Assembly (NCBI GenBank): GCA_963674955.2
Contig: CAXXKR010000001.1
Location: 248,001-312,000 of the forward strand
Length of the DNA: 64,000 nt
From: G963674955 sp963674955
GTDB lineage: Bacteria > Desulfobacterota > Desulfovibrionia > Desulfovibrionales > Desulfovibrionaceae
Reading direction: 5' to 3'
Below are positions 16,256-25,198 of the stretch, one piece after another; the stretch's first letter is position 1, and every line of letters begins with the position of its first letter. Made by a program: the position numbers and the translations under genes. Below the pieces are notes generated by a model. That model ran no database searches, was not told the DNA's origin, and was given only the letters and a program-made list of their open reading frames with translations.

Positions 16256-17638
16256 CTACATGCTGGCCGCAGGAGAGAGGGTGGAGGTCTGGCCCACCAG
16301 GATGGATTTGATCATCAGCTGAGCCTGCCCATGCTCGGCGCTGTTTGCGGCTTTGGAAATGACATCCAGGGGGGCGTTGCCGTCTGCGGAAACGGCGGAA
16401 GCAAGACGAATGAGCTGAATCTTGACCTTGGGATCGGCTTCGTCCTTGGCAAGGGAAAGCAGCCGCTTGCTCAGCTGCGCCCGGCTTTCGGACATCTGTT
16501 GCTGCTCGGGGGCCGCCAGTTCGCTGAACAGGGTCATGTTTTTGTACTTTGACCCGCGTTCACCAGACCGCAGGCTGATGGATGTTTGCATCGGCTCAGG
16601 GCGTCCTTTCTCTGTCGCGGAACTTGAAAGGGTAATTTTTTCGCTTTTTGCCACAACCGTTTCCAGATTTGACGAGGCGGGCCTGGGGGCGACGGCAGCG
16701 TATAGTTCCGGGCCGTCGGACTGGATGGTAACCGCTTCCGGGTGGCCGGACATGTCCAGGGCCACGACTTTCACTGGCCCCTGTGCGTCCAGCGGGTTGA
16801 CCACCTCTATGGGGCCGTCGACAGTGGCGGTAATGTTCAACCCCAGAATTTCATGTTCCGCCGGATTATCCATACTGGCCTGCATGGAAACGGAGACAGG
16901 CCCGTCGGCATCGGCGAACAGGGTCTGGTCTTGAGGCGGGGCCGGTTGGGTGGCTCGCAGGATGTATTGGTAGTTGCTGGCCAACATGCCGCTTTCATAC
17001 TCGTCCTGCACGCAGATCAGCGAGGTGACGCGGTTGTTGGATATTCCGCGTACATACTCCATGATTTCGAACTCTTCCTGTTTGTTTTCCACCACGCCCA
17101 GAATGAAAATCTCGCCCTGACAGGCTTCGGCCTCGATGTTGGCCGAGCGGATGTGCAGCTGCTTTGTCAGGGCCAGTTGCACGATGTTTTCCAGGTAGGC
17201 GTCCGAGACATTGGGAGCGTAATCGTTGGGAGGTCGTTCCTTTAGCACTCCCTTTACGTCGCGCACCCCCTTTATTTCCCTAAGGTCGGTTATGATCCTG
17301 TTGCGCGTTTCCAGGCTGTCCACCTCGCCCACAACGTAAATGTCGCTGTTGTATACATAGGCTTCCACGTTGCTCTGGGGCTCGGACAGAAGATTGGCCG
17401 AGGCCTTGATGGACAATATCTTGTCCTTGGCCATGTCGTTCAGGCTGCGTTCGTCCGCGGCGATGAGCGCGATTTTCTGGATGGTCCGCAGGCCGGTCAT
17501 GGCCAGGGAAACGCTTTTGGGCACCACAAATGAAACGGCGGAAGAAAGAAGGGTGGGCAAAATCGCGGCGCAGCCCCCCATGGAAAGGATTGTCAGCACC
17601 AGAAGCGGCGCGAAAAGTGTCTTTCTCAGTCGGTTCAT
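16256..17638 (-). CDS. BON-domain lipoprotein
   Basis: The ATG at 17638 follows AAGGGA and starts a lipoprotein signal (MNRLRKTLFAPLLVLTILS) ending in the lipobox SMGGC; the frame is open further upstream without signal features. The mature chain of about 440 residues carries two BON domains, near residues 65-130 (AYVYNSDIYVVGEVDSLETRN, GVRDVKGVL) and 140-205 (EGE-like ACQGEIFILGVVENKQEE, VTSLICVQDEYE). BON domains bind phospholipid, as in OsmY and DolP. The C-terminal 250 residues are low-similarity and partly repetitive, of unknown use. An envelope-maintenance role is inferred. Confidence 0.82.
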   Translation of the reverse strand: MNRLRKTLFAPLLVLTILSMGGCAAILPTLLSSAVSFVVPKSVSLAMTGLRTIQKIALIAADERSLNDMAKDKILSIKASANLLSEPQSNVEAYVYNSDIYVVGEVDSLETRNRIITDLREIKGVRDVKGVLKERPPNDYAPNVSDAYLENIVQLALTKQLHIRSANIEAEACQGEIFILGVVENKQEEFEIMEYVRGISNNRVTSLICVQDEYESGMLASNYQYILRATQPAPPQDQTLFADADGPVSVSMQASMDNPAEHEILGLNITATVDGPIEVVNPLDAQGPVKVVALDMSGHPEAVTIQSDGPELYAAVAPRPASSNLETVVAKSEKITLSSSATEKGRPEPMQTSISLRSGERGSKYKNMTLFSELAAPEQQQMSESRAQLSKRLLSLAKDEADPKVKIQLIRLASAVSADGNAPLDVISKAANSAEHGQAQLMIKSILVGQTSTLSPAASM

Positions 17639-17905
17639 CAAAATCCCTTGTCCGCAAGTGCGGAGCAATGCGGCGCCCCGGTTGAGCGTCAAAAAACGGT
17701 CCGGTTCGTCCAACCTGTGCATGCTTTTGCAAGTAGCGAACCAGGACAGCGTGTCACACGTTGTTGGATTATGCTGTTTGTAAGGTGATTATCTAGAAAA
17801 TGTCAAGAAATTATAGGCTTTAATTACAAGGGTTTAACTGAGGCAACAAAGTAAATGAGGAAATGGATAGATGTTGTGGTCGCCGGCAATCAAGTTTGAA
17901 ATGCT

Positions 17906-18316
17906 TCAGCCGATGATGAAGGTCGCACTGGCGCGCGCCGTGAGTTGATCCATGCTGTCCACAACCTGGGCCTCGGTGAAGATGACCCTGTTCCCCTTCT
18001 TGACCACCACGGCTGTGGCCTTGAGAACCTCGCCCGCGCCCACTGGCTTGAAGTAGCGGCAGGAAATGTCCATTGTGGCGGTGGTCTGACCGTTTTCCAG
18101 CGTGGCTAGGGCAGCATGGGCCATGGCTTCGTCCATGAGGGTTGCGAGAATGCCTCCCGCCACCACCCCGGCGCCTTGCATGAAGCCCGTCTTGACGGGC
18201 AGCTTGAGCACGGTCTGTTCGGCCGAAATGTTGATTATTTCGACACCAAGGGAAACAAACAGGGGGTTGACGGTCTGATTCGGTTTTTGAACCTTGTTGA
18301 TGTATTCGGTGGCCAT
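17906..18316 (-). CDS. PaaI-family hotdog thioesterase
   Basis: A 136 aa single-hotdog protein, typical PaaI length. The active-site region is GAGVVAGGILATLMDEAMAHAA, where the Asp-Glu of LMDEAM fits the catalytic acid of hotdog thioesterases. The central strands TTATMDISCRYFKPVGAGEVLKA match the fold. It likely hydrolyses a CoA thioester in the cytosol. It stands alone between the BON lipoprotein and the divergent PocR kinase. The physiological thioester is unknown. Confidence 0.88.
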   Translation of the reverse strand: MATEYINKVQKPNQTVNPLFVSLGVEIINISAEQTVLKLPVKTGFMQGAGVVAGGILATLMDEAMAHAALATLENGQTTATMDISCRYFKPVGAGEVLKATAVVVKKGNRVIFTEAQVVDSMDQLTARASATFIIG

Positions 18317-18483
18317 GAGCCAAGAATATCCATTGTCTGGTTTTCATGCAAGCGGGGCTCGGTAGCCAGGATTGAACGGGCTTGTGACGGTTTTGAACTT
18401 GAAATCCGTTGGCGTGGCTTGACTTGAATGCGGTGTAAACCATAACGTGCTATTGAACTCAAACCCTTTTGAAACAAAGAGCC

Positions 18484-20979
18484 ATGAGCAGCATTCTAAA
18501 AAGCAAGGCAGAGCTTGAGGCCGAACTGGAGAGGCTGCGGAAGAAGCTTGAACGGCTTGAAAGTCGCAAGGATGTCCATAAACCACTCCTGTTTTCCGAC
18601 AGGCAGTATTGTTTCGACGATCTTTTCGACGTGGAGGCCATTCAGGAAATACAGGACGCCTTTGCCCAGGCAATAGGCGTCTCTTCCCTGATAACCGCGC
18701 CCGACGGAACGCCCATAACCAACCCCAGCAACTTTTGCAGGTTGTGCAAAGAGATAATTCGCAAGACCGAAAAGGGCCTGGAGAATTGCCTGCATTCCGA
18801 CGAGGTTGTTTCCCGGGAATGCAGGGACCGGCCTACGGTTCGCGACTGTCTTTCGGCAGGATTCCTGGACGGGGCCGCAAGCATCACAGTCGACGGCGTG
18901 CACATCGCCAGTTGGCTTATCGGCCAAGTGCGCGACGAGGCCTCTGACGAGGCGGATTACCTGGGCTACGCGGACGAGATCGGCGTGGACAGGGAAGAGT
19001 TCGGAAAGGCCCTGGCCGAGGTGCCGGTGATGAAGCGCGAGCGCTTCGAGCAGGCCTGCGAAGCCCTGTTCCAGTTTTCCGGCCTGATGTCGGACTTGGC
19101 GGGAATGAACAGGAAACTTTCCACGGACATTGAGGAAAGGGACCGTGTGGAAAGGGATTTTCTCAGGCAGCGCAAGCTGTTTGCCAGCGGTCCGGTAATT
19201 GTTGTTAGTTGGAGTGCCGAGCAAAGTTGGCCTGTGGAATATGTCTCGCCCAACATCAGGCAGTTCGGCTACCAGGCCGCGGACCTGATGAACGGATCAT
19301 TGCCCTACCTGAGCATCATCGATCCGAAGGACAGGAAAAGGGTTCAACAGGAGGTCGAGGCCAACACCCTGTCCGGGATTCCATTTTATGACCACGACTA
19401 CAGGATAATTTGCGCGGACGGCCGCAGCCGCTGGGTCTATGACTTCACCATGCCGGTCCGCAACGACAAGGGGGAGGTTGTGGCCTACGATGGTTATCTC
19501 CTTGACGTGACCAAGCGCAAGAACATGGAGGAGGCCCTTAAAAAATCCGAAGAGCAGTTCAGGCTGGTCGCGGATTTCACCTACGATTGGGAGTATTGGA
19601 TAGATTGCGGCGGAAGGCTTCTTTACGTGTCCCCTGCCTGCGAAAGGATATCGGGTTATACGGCCCGGGAGTTCATGAGCGATCCGGGTCTTATGGAGCG
19701 AATAATCCATCCGGTGGACCTGAGGATGGGCAATGTCGTCAATGTTCATGATGTCGACGAGGTGGAACACAACGGCCTCGAGTTCAGGATAATCGATCGC
19801 TATGGTGATGTCCGCTGGATAGGGCACGATTGCCGACCGGTCTATTCCCGCGATGGGGAATGGCTGGGCAGACGCGGAAGCAACAGGGATATCACCGAAA
19901 GAAAAAAGGCCGAGGAGAGGCTCAGGGTCAGTGAGAAACTTTCCAAATCACTTCTCAACTCCACCCTTGATCTGGCCTACCTCATAGACTCGGACGGTTT
20001 TTTCATCGCGGCCAATGAAATCGGGGCCGAGCGTTTCAAACTAAAGGCCTACGAACTGGTGGGCCTGAACCTGAAAGACCTCGTGGATTGGGAGAATTTT
20101 GAGCGCTGCATGGCCCAGGTCGAGGAGGCGCATTGCGCCAAAAGGCCCGTGCGCTTTGAAGACGAAATCAAGGGCTACTTTTTCGACAGCATCGCGTCCC
20201 CGGTGTTTAACGATCGGGGAGGGGTCAATATGGTCTCCATTTTTGCCCGCGATGTTACGGAGCAGAAAATTCTCAGCAAACTGCACGAGGACGTGGAGCG
20301 CATTGCACGGCACGATATCAAGTCGCCCTTGACCGGGATAATAGGTCTTGCCGAACTGCTGAACAGGCAGTCCAATCTTACCGACAAGCAACAGGGATTT
20401 GCTCTGGCCATAGCCGAGGCTGGCAAGCAGACCATGCACGTTCTGAATTCATCCCTTGATTTTCTGAAGATGGAGAAAGGGGAATACGTGCTCAGGCCGG
20501 AGCTTTTCAATCTGGCCGGAACCCTTAGAAAAATTCAGAACATCCTGGATGTCCAATCCCGGTCCAAGTCCGTGCCCGTGGACGCCTTCCTTAACGGCAA
20601 GCCGCTCGACAGTTCCTGCGAGTGCTATTTCGTGGGGGAGGAGCGGCATATAGAGAATCTGTTGACCAACCTGACCAAGAACGCCATAGAGGCGGCGCCG
20701 GAAGAATCATCCGTGACCGTGAATCTCGATTCGGAGGAAGATGTCTGCCGGATCGACATCCACAACCAGGGAGTCGTGCCGAACGCGCTGCGCGACAGTT
20801 TTTTCAAGAAATATTCAACATACGGGAAAAAGAGCGGGACAGGCCTCGGCACCTACAGCGCCATGATAATAGCCAAGGCACACTCTGGACGAATCAATTT
20901 CTCCAGCTCGGAAAAAGAGGGGACTCATGTCCTGGTGGTGCTGCCCAAGAGGCCCGAGGAGATGTTGCAGCCTTATTGA
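18484..20979 (+). CDS. PocR-PAS-PAS-PAS sensor histidine kinase
   Basis: About 831 aa from the ATG at 18484; an in-frame TTG lies at 18469. Residues 1-25 are a coiled coil. A PocR ligand domain follows (~40-190: FDVEAIQEIQDAFAQAIG, with Cys residues in NFCRLCKEI, NCLHSD and VRDCLSAG). Three PAS modules follow, each ending near DVTKRK, DITERK or DVTEQK. The kinase core has the H-box VERIARHDIKSPLTG, N-box NLTKNAIEAA and G-box GTGLGTYSAMI. No membrane helix is predicted, so it is a cytosolic sensor. No response regulator is adjacent. The C-terminal core is strikingly like that of the kinase at 44417. Confidence 0.9.
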   Translation: MSSILKSKAELEAELERLRKKLERLESRKDVHKPLLFSDRQYCFDDLFDVEAIQEIQDAFAQAIGVSSLITAPDGTPITNPSNFCRLCKEIIRKTEKGLENCLHSDEVVSRECRDRPTVRDCLSAGFLDGAASITVDGVHIASWLIGQVRDEASDEADYLGYADEIGVDREEFGKALAEVPVMKRERFEQACEALFQFSGLMSDLAGMNRKLSTDIEERDRVERDFLRQRKLFASGPVIVVSWSAEQSWPVEYVSPNIRQFGYQAADLMNGSLPYLSIIDPKDRKRVQQEVEANTLSGIPFYDHDYRIICADGRSRWVYDFTMPVRNDKGEVVAYDGYLLDVTKRKNMEEALKKSEEQFRLVADFTYDWEYWIDCGGRLLYVSPACERISGYTAREFMSDPGLMERIIHPVDLRMGNVVNVHDVDEVEHNGLEFRIIDRYGDVRWIGHDCRPVYSRDGEWLGRRGSNRDITERKKAEERLRVSEKLSKSLLNSTLDLAYLIDSDGFFIAANEIGAERFKLKAYELVGLNLKDLVDWENFERCMAQVEEAHCAKRPVRFEDEIKGYFFDSIASPVFNDRGGVNMVSIFARDVTEQKILSKLHEDVERIARHDIKSPLTGIIGLAELLNRQSNLTDKQQGFALAIAEAGKQTMHVLNSSLDFLKMEKGEYVLRPELFNLAGTLRKIQNILDVQSRSKSVPVDAFLNGKPLDSSCECYFVGEERHIENLLTNLTKNAIEAAPEESSVTVNLDSEEDVCRIDIHNQGVVPNALRDSFFKKYSTYGKKSGTGLGTYSAMIIAKAHSGRINFSSSEKEGTHVLVVLPKRPEEMLQPY

Positions 20980-21374
20980 TTCCGGTTTCCGGGAGTTTTT
21001 TCGATCAGGTCGAGGATCAACACCGCGATGTTCAGGTGTTTCTTGCTTTCGCCCTCGCCGAGATCGTAGGCTAGGCTTTTCAATGGGGCGATGGCCGTTT
21101 TCAGGGATTCGCGGCTGCGCCGCTCGGGGTTTCCCACGGCCTCGACCACGTCCATGAACAAATGATCCAACTCGTTTAGAAAGTTTGCGTAGTAGTATAT
21201 GATCTCGCGGACCTTGAGCAGTCCGGATAACGCGTTTTCCAATTTGGAATAGTCTCTGGTCCAGACATCCCTTCCTGTTATGTTCGGGCGTGGTCGGGGT
21301 ATGACCTGCTCCAGGCCATCGCAGTCCGCCTTGTCCCGGAATCCGTCCAGGGCGATTACATTCGACATCCGCAT
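20973..21374 (-). CDS. Hypothetical protein, mostly helical
   Basis: A 133 aa protein whose ATG at 21374 follows GACGGAGA. It converges on the PocR kinase gene, overlapping its stop by seven bases. The chain is largely helical (YSKLENALSGLLKVREIIYYY, LFMDVVEAVGN) with no Cys motif, signal peptide or membrane segment. I do not recognise a family. It is separated from the upstream CBS-ACT gene by a terminator, so it has its own promoter. Confidence 0.65.
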   Translation of the reverse strand: MRMSNVIALDGFRDKADCDGLEQVIPRPRPNITGRDVWTRDYSKLENALSGLLKVREIIYYYANFLNELDHLFMDVVEAVGNPERRSRESLKTAIAPLKSLAYDLGEGESKKHLNIAVLILDLIEKTPGNRNQ

Positions 21375-21464
21375 TCTCCGTCACCGATGGTTCGCGCATC
21401 CGGACCTTCCGGGCGCTTCCATTGGTCTTTTCGGACGGAATGCGGACAACTTCACCCGTAAAAC

Positions 21465-21490
21465 GAAAAAAGGCCGGATCGCTCCGGCCC
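21465..21490 (-). terminator. Rho-independent terminator after the CBS-ACT gene
   Basis: The minus strand has GGCCGGA, loop GCGA and TCCGGCC followed by six T. It lies 23 bases past the stop of the CBS-ACT gene. Confidence 0.85.
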
Positions 21491-21512
21491 TTGATCGTTG
21501 GATGAAGGCTTG

Positions 21513-22187
21513 TCAGCAAATGGGATGAACCGGGTCCTGGATCGAGTAAAGCACCTCGAAATTTTCATCCAGCCCCTGAAGCAGCTTCTTGAGGGCGGGT
21601 TTGTCCATCTCCCGGATTCGTATGAACACGTTGCGCGTACCGACCTCGGGGGGTTCGCACATGGTCAGGATGCTCATGACCCTGGCGTTGTTGGCCTTGA
21701 GGTAGTCCAGGACGGGAACAAGGCCTCCAGGGGCGTTGGAAAGCTTGAATCCGATTTGAACACCGCCTTCCGTGACGCCGGTTATGCCGATCAAAACCTT
21801 GAAAACATCGGAATCGGTTATGATGCCCACAACCTTGCCGTCGTCGTCAACAACAGGCAGGCTGCCGAAATTGCCTTCCAGCATCAGCACGGCTGCCTTT
21901 TCCACGGTCTCGTCGGGCTTCACCGTGACCGGATCCTTGGTCATTATGTCCTTGAGCTTGATTTCGGAAACAAGGTAGTAGAGCTCGTGCATGTCAAGGG
22001 TCGTCGCCTTGGAAGGGGAAGCCTCCTTGATGTCGCGATCAGAAACCAGGCCCACCAGCTTTCCCTGCTCGTCCACAATGGGAATGCGGCTGATGTTGTT
22101 GTCCTTCATGAGCTTGGACGCCTTCATCATTGAGCGGTCCGGCGTCAGAGTGACAACGTTGGTGCTCATCCAGTTTTTGATTAGCAT
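21513..22187 (-). CDS. CBS-pair plus ACT domain protein (AcuB-like)
   Basis: Start at ATG 22187, set by a strong AGGAGGAG upstream; 224 aa. Two CBS motifs span residues ~1-140 (MSTNVVTLTPDRSMMKASKLM, IVDEQGKLVGLVSDRDIKEA, VVDDDGKVVGIITDSDVF). The C-terminal ~75 residues are an ACT-like module (RNVFIRIREMDKPALKKLLQ). CBS pairs sense adenosine nucleotides and ACT modules bind amino acids, so the protein is probably a metabolic sensor. The same layout is seen in AcuB-type proteins. It has its own terminator downstream. Confidence 0.88.
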   Translation of the reverse strand: MLIKNWMSTNVVTLTPDRSMMKASKLMKDNNISRIPIVDEQGKLVGLVSDRDIKEASPSKATTLDMHELYYLVSEIKLKDIMTKDPVTVKPDETVEKAAVLMLEGNFGSLPVVDDDGKVVGIITDSDVFKVLIGITGVTEGGVQIGFKLSNAPGGLVPVLDYLKANNARVMSILTMCEPPEVGTRNVFIRIREMDKPALKKLLQGLDENFEVLYSIQDPVHPIC

Positions 22188-22563
22188 TCGACTCCTCCTG
22201 ATTCTATCTGTGGCAAGGGCCTGTTTCAAATTCACATTTGCCGAATATATATCGTTTTGCTCCGTATTTGGCTAGTGCGCAGGAACAAAATATAAACACT
22301 TTTACCTACTGTAACCAGTTTCTGTCCCTTTGCGAGCGAAGCGGCAAGAAGAATTTTTGGGCCGAATTTGATTACGATTTGTATTACAAAAATTCATAAA
22401 ATTATTAATTTCATGTTGTTAGTTATAGAGCTGACGTGATTGGAGTTGGCCGACTTCGGGAAATTTTTTCCTTTTAATAAACATGCAAACAACCATAACC
22501 AGCTTCTATAAATGATTTTTTCAAAAGGCACGGTTGTTGCTTGATTTTGCCAGGAGGAATTTC
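22188..22563. other. AT-rich divergent intergenic region
   Basis: About 376 bases with no supported gene. It should hold promoters for the CBS-ACT gene on the minus strand and the small gene at 22564 on the plus strand. It contains ATTACGATTTGTATTAC at 22371-22387, overlapping a perfect 13-base palindrome TTTGTATTACAAA (22378-22390). Confidence 0.5.
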
Positions 22564-22809
22564 ATGAACAATTCAATGACGAGCAAAATCGGCCTTGTGC
22601 CTGAAAAGCAATTGGAACGTGCAGGGCTGGAGGCGGGTGAGATGGTCAGGGGAAGAAAACCCCAAGAGAACAGAGAGGGGAAGCAGTCGGCCATGACCTC
22701 CCTTGAAATGAGTGCGGTTTTGCGCAACCCTCAAGGTCTCAAGGACTCACACGACCTGAACCCTGATGTCGTGGCCAGTCTCATAGCCGACCCTCTCGAA
22801 AGCCTGTAG
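22564..22809 (+). CDS. Small hypothetical protein with strong ribosome-binding site
   Basis: An 81 aa frame starting at an ATG preceded by CCAGGAGGAATTTC, one of the best Shine-Dalgarno sequences in the window. The chain is hydrophilic (LVPEKQLERAGLEAGEMVRG, GLKDSHDLNPDVVASLIADP) with no signal peptide, membrane segment or Cys. No family is recognised. It stands isolated in a low-coding stretch. Translation is likely; function is unknown. Confidence 0.6.
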   Translation: MNNSMTSKIGLVPEKQLERAGLEAGEMVRGRKPQENREGKQSAMTSLEMSAVLRNPQGLKDSHDLNPDVVASLIADPLESL

Positions 22810-23031
22810 GGGAAGCGGGGCCTGGGAGTTTCGATTTTGAGCTTGGTTCTGTACTACAAATGTAATACAGAAAAGTATGCCTGTTCATCTGGACAAAGGG
22901 CCAGTTGTGCTTATCTATTTTTTAAGGGGACATGTCCCTAAGAGATATGTGCCGAACATCAACGGAGGGTAGCCGGAAGTGAGTTTAAAAGCCATAAAGG
23001 CGAACAGAGTCGCCCCCTTGATGAAAAATTA
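22810..23031. other. Intergenic stretch with palindromes
   Basis: No gene is seen. An imperfect 22-base inverted repeat with arms CTGTACTAC and GTAATACAG lies at 22849-22870. A 12-base perfect palindrome GGGACATGTCCC lies near 22927-22938. A small hairpin GGCGA/TCGCC lies near 23000-23015. Their roles are not known. Confidence 0.45.
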
Positions 23032-23100
23032 GTGCGCCATCCCCCCTTCCAGAGGCCTTTCAGGCACCGGGAGAGCGCCGGGTCGACCGGCAAGGCGCAC
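23032..23100 (-). ncRNA. Candidate structured RNA / complex 3' terminator
   Basis: On the minus strand a seven-pair outer stem, GTGCGCC with GGCGCAC, encloses two inner hairpins. One is GCCGG-TCGAC-CCGGC. The other is TCTCCC paired with GGGGGGA, itself containing GCC-TGAAA-GGC. The outer stem is followed by TAATTTTTC. It starts 26 bases after the U32 peptidase stop, so it could be an elaborate terminator or a small RNA processed from that 3' end. It matches no riboswitch class that I can recall. Confidence 0.45.
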
Positions 23101-23125
23101 GTTTCCTTTTGTTTGATTTGAGCAA

Positions 23126-24424
23126 TTAGCCGGCAAGGCGGATCATCAGGCCGGCGGCAAGGTCCGGGTGGTCAGAGATCAGTTCCGCCTCCATTCCTGA
23201 ATGGACTTCGTTCCGCTTTTCACCTTCCGTTTCAAGACCGTACGACCCTGCTGCAAGCCGGGGCCTTTTCAGTCCCGGCACAAGAATCTCCACGTCCATT
23301 TCGCGATTCCAGCGCGACTTAATTGCCATGCGCCATCTCCCGCTTTCCAGTTTATCCAACAGCCGCGCAAGCACGGGTTTGCGGTCCTCCTTGCCCGGAG
23401 GGTGAGCCACCAGTTCGGGCCGGCCCTTGAAAAAATGGGTGGACAAGGGCCGAGTGGCGGCGTTGACAACCTCCGGCAGTCCCGGACGCGGATCAAAGTT
23501 GCCGGACGCGATGGTGTCCAGGGCGGTTCTGTATGCGTCCGTGACCTGGGCCAGATAGGAGGCCGTCTTGGTCCGTCCTTCGATTTTTACGGCGGAAACG
23601 CCCATCCTGGTCAGGCTTTCCAGTTCCATAAGCAGGCAAAGGTCATGGGGGGCGAACATTGCGCTGTACCCGCCGGTTTCCTTGGAGGCATCGTATTCCA
23701 CGACTTCCCACAACTCCTGGTCCGGCCTTGTCCTTTCGGCAACAGTCATGGACAGGGGGCGGTATTCGAAGCGGCAGGGATGGGTGCACTGCCCGAGATT
23801 TGCCGGCCGGTCATTTAGATATGAACTGAGCAGGCAGCGACCGGACAGGGCCAGGCAGACCGCCCCGTGGACAAAGACTTCCAGCTCCATGTCCGGGCAG
23901 ATTAGCGCGATGTCCTGGATTTCCTTGGCCCTTGTCTCGCGGGCCAGGTTGACGCGGGTTGCCCCCGCATTTTGCCAGAAACGCACTGCAGCACTGTTGG
24001 CCGTGTTGGCCTGGGTGCTGACGTGCAAGGGGATTTCGGGCAACAACTCCGCGGCCAGGGTCAGCACCCCGGGGTCGGCCACGATGAGGCCGTCGGGCCC
24101 TGGGCCTTGAACGCAAATATCTGCCAGATGTTGGAGCTGGCTGCGGACCGCAGGCAAATGCTCCTCGCGGGGAAAGGCGTTCAGACAGTAGTAGACTTTG
24201 GTTCCGGACTTCTTGGCCAGGTCCAGGGCGACAGGCAATTCCTCGCGGCCAAAGCCGCAGGCTCCGGCCCTGAGGTTCAGTTCGCGGCCGCCGAGATAGA
24301 CCGCATCGGCTCCGTAGCGGATGGCTGTTTCCAGCCTTTCCATGTTCCCGGCCGGGACCAGCAGTTCGGGTATGGAAATGGTCGTGCCGCCCTTTCCGGC
24401 GACTGGAGTAAGCTCGTTGTCCAT
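23126..24424 (-). CDS. U32-family peptidase / tRNA-rRNA hydroxylation-type protein
   Basis: A 432 aa protein. The N-terminal TIM-barrel pattern is ELLVPAGNMERLETAIRYGADAVYLGG, followed by PLHVSTQANTANS and the Cys cluster CLALSGRCLLS...GQCTHPCRFEY that holds an iron-sulfur cluster in characterised relatives. The later AVKIEGRTKTASYLAQVTDAYR is the second family signature. U32 proteins such as RlhA and TrhP make 5-hydroxy modifications of rRNA or tRNA from prephenate; others are called collagenase-like proteases. The members of this length resemble the RNA-hydroxylation group. The target RNA is not determined. Confidence 0.9.
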   Translation of the reverse strand: MDNELTPVAGKGGTTISIPELLVPAGNMERLETAIRYGADAVYLGGRELNLRAGACGFGREELPVALDLAKKSGTKVYYCLNAFPREEHLPAVRSQLQHLADICVQGPGPDGLIVADPGVLTLAAELLPEIPLHVSTQANTANSAAVRFWQNAGATRVNLARETRAKEIQDIALICPDMELEVFVHGAVCLALSGRCLLSSYLNDRPANLGQCTHPCRFEYRPLSMTVAERTRPDQELWEVVEYDASKETGGYSAMFAPHDLCLLMELESLTRMGVSAVKIEGRTKTASYLAQVTDAYRTALDTIASGNFDPRPGLPEVVNAATRPLSTHFFKGRPELVAHPPGKEDRKPVLARLLDKLESGRWRMAIKSRWNREMDVEILVPGLKRPRLAAGSYGLETEGEKRNEVHSGMEAELISDHPDLAAGLMIRLAG

Positions 24425-24472
24425 GCCCGCTTATAGCTTCGGCATGGCTGAAAGGGAAGGGTGGTGGAATTA

Positions 24473-25198
24473 CTAGGAGGCAAAGGCGAGCGATCTTTTT
24501 GGCATTTGGCTCCAAGTTTGACCATCTAATGTTCGCCCCATTTTCTTTTTGTTCGTGCCACCCCATTGTTTGAAAAAGAAAGGAGTGTTGGTCGCGTTGC
24601 ATTGGTCTCTGATGTCTATAGCCCATTCAGGGTTCATGGGCCTAGCTCCCGGTCCAGATTCGCCGCCTACGATGACCCAGTCGACAGTATCTAGCTTCAA
24701 TTTCCCAATATGTCCCAAAAGTGGCTCCAGCGAAAGAAAACGCACGGCAGCTTGAGTTTTTGCAAGGTTGGTAATTCGGTATGTGTAATCTTTGGACTCT
24801 ATGCTGACGCCCATCCAAACATTTGAAGGCCAAGAAATGCTTGGGGCAAGTTCAGCCAAACGTGTTGAACGTTTTGTAAGAACTTGAAATATGTGCTGCT
24901 TGGCAATCGACATCACAGAAAACACTTTCAGAATAAATTCCAAAGGAACATCTTCATGGAACAAGTCACTCATTGAATTAACAAAAACAACGGATGGTTT
25001 ATTCCAACGAAGGGGAATGCCAAGAGCGTGTTCATGTAACGTTAAGTTGAACCCGTTGCTATAATTAGGGTTCCCCATTGCTTGTAGGCGTTTTGCCATA
25101 CGCTCCGCATAGCAATTTGCACAGCCTGGGCTGATTTTTGTGCAGCCCGTTAGTGGGTTCCAAGTGTTTTCAGTCCACTCAATTTTTGATTTTGCCAT
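24473..25198 (-). CDS. DUF5131 (phage Gp37/Gp68) three-Cys-motif protein
   Basis: A 241 aa protein starting at ATG 25198, overlapping the tcmP stop in an ATGA. It opens KIEWTENTWNPLTGC followed by SPGCANCYAERMAKRL, the three-Cys motif of family PF07505. Later blocks FVNSMSDLFHEDVP, VLTKRSTRLAELAP and WVIVGGESGPGARPM are diagnostic. The Cys pattern is reminiscent of a radical-SAM-like cluster but the activity is unknown. Family members occur in phages and pair with TcmP, as here. The gene is AT-rich compared with its neighbours, suggesting acquisition. Confidence 0.93.
   Translation of the reverse strand: MAKSKIEWTENTWNPLTGCTKISPGCANCYAERMAKRLQAMGNPNYSNGFNLTLHEHALGIPLRWNKPSVVFVNSMSDLFHEDVPLEFILKVFSVMSIAKQHIFQVLTKRSTRLAELAPSISWPSNVWMGVSIESKDYTYRITNLAKTQAAVRFLSLEPLLGHIGKLKLDTVDWVIVGGESGPGARPMNPEWAIDIRDQCNATNTPFFFKQWGGTNKKKMGRTLDGQTWSQMPKRSLAFAS

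Noticed and set aside
22927..22938. Perfect palindrome GGGACATGTCCC as an insertion-sequence end
   Set aside because: No transposase remnant, target duplication or second copy was found nearby.
23032..23100. 4.5S/SRP RNA or known riboswitch
   Set aside because: The conserved SRP core and the conserved cores of the riboswitch classes I can recall are absent, so only a generic structured element is claimed.
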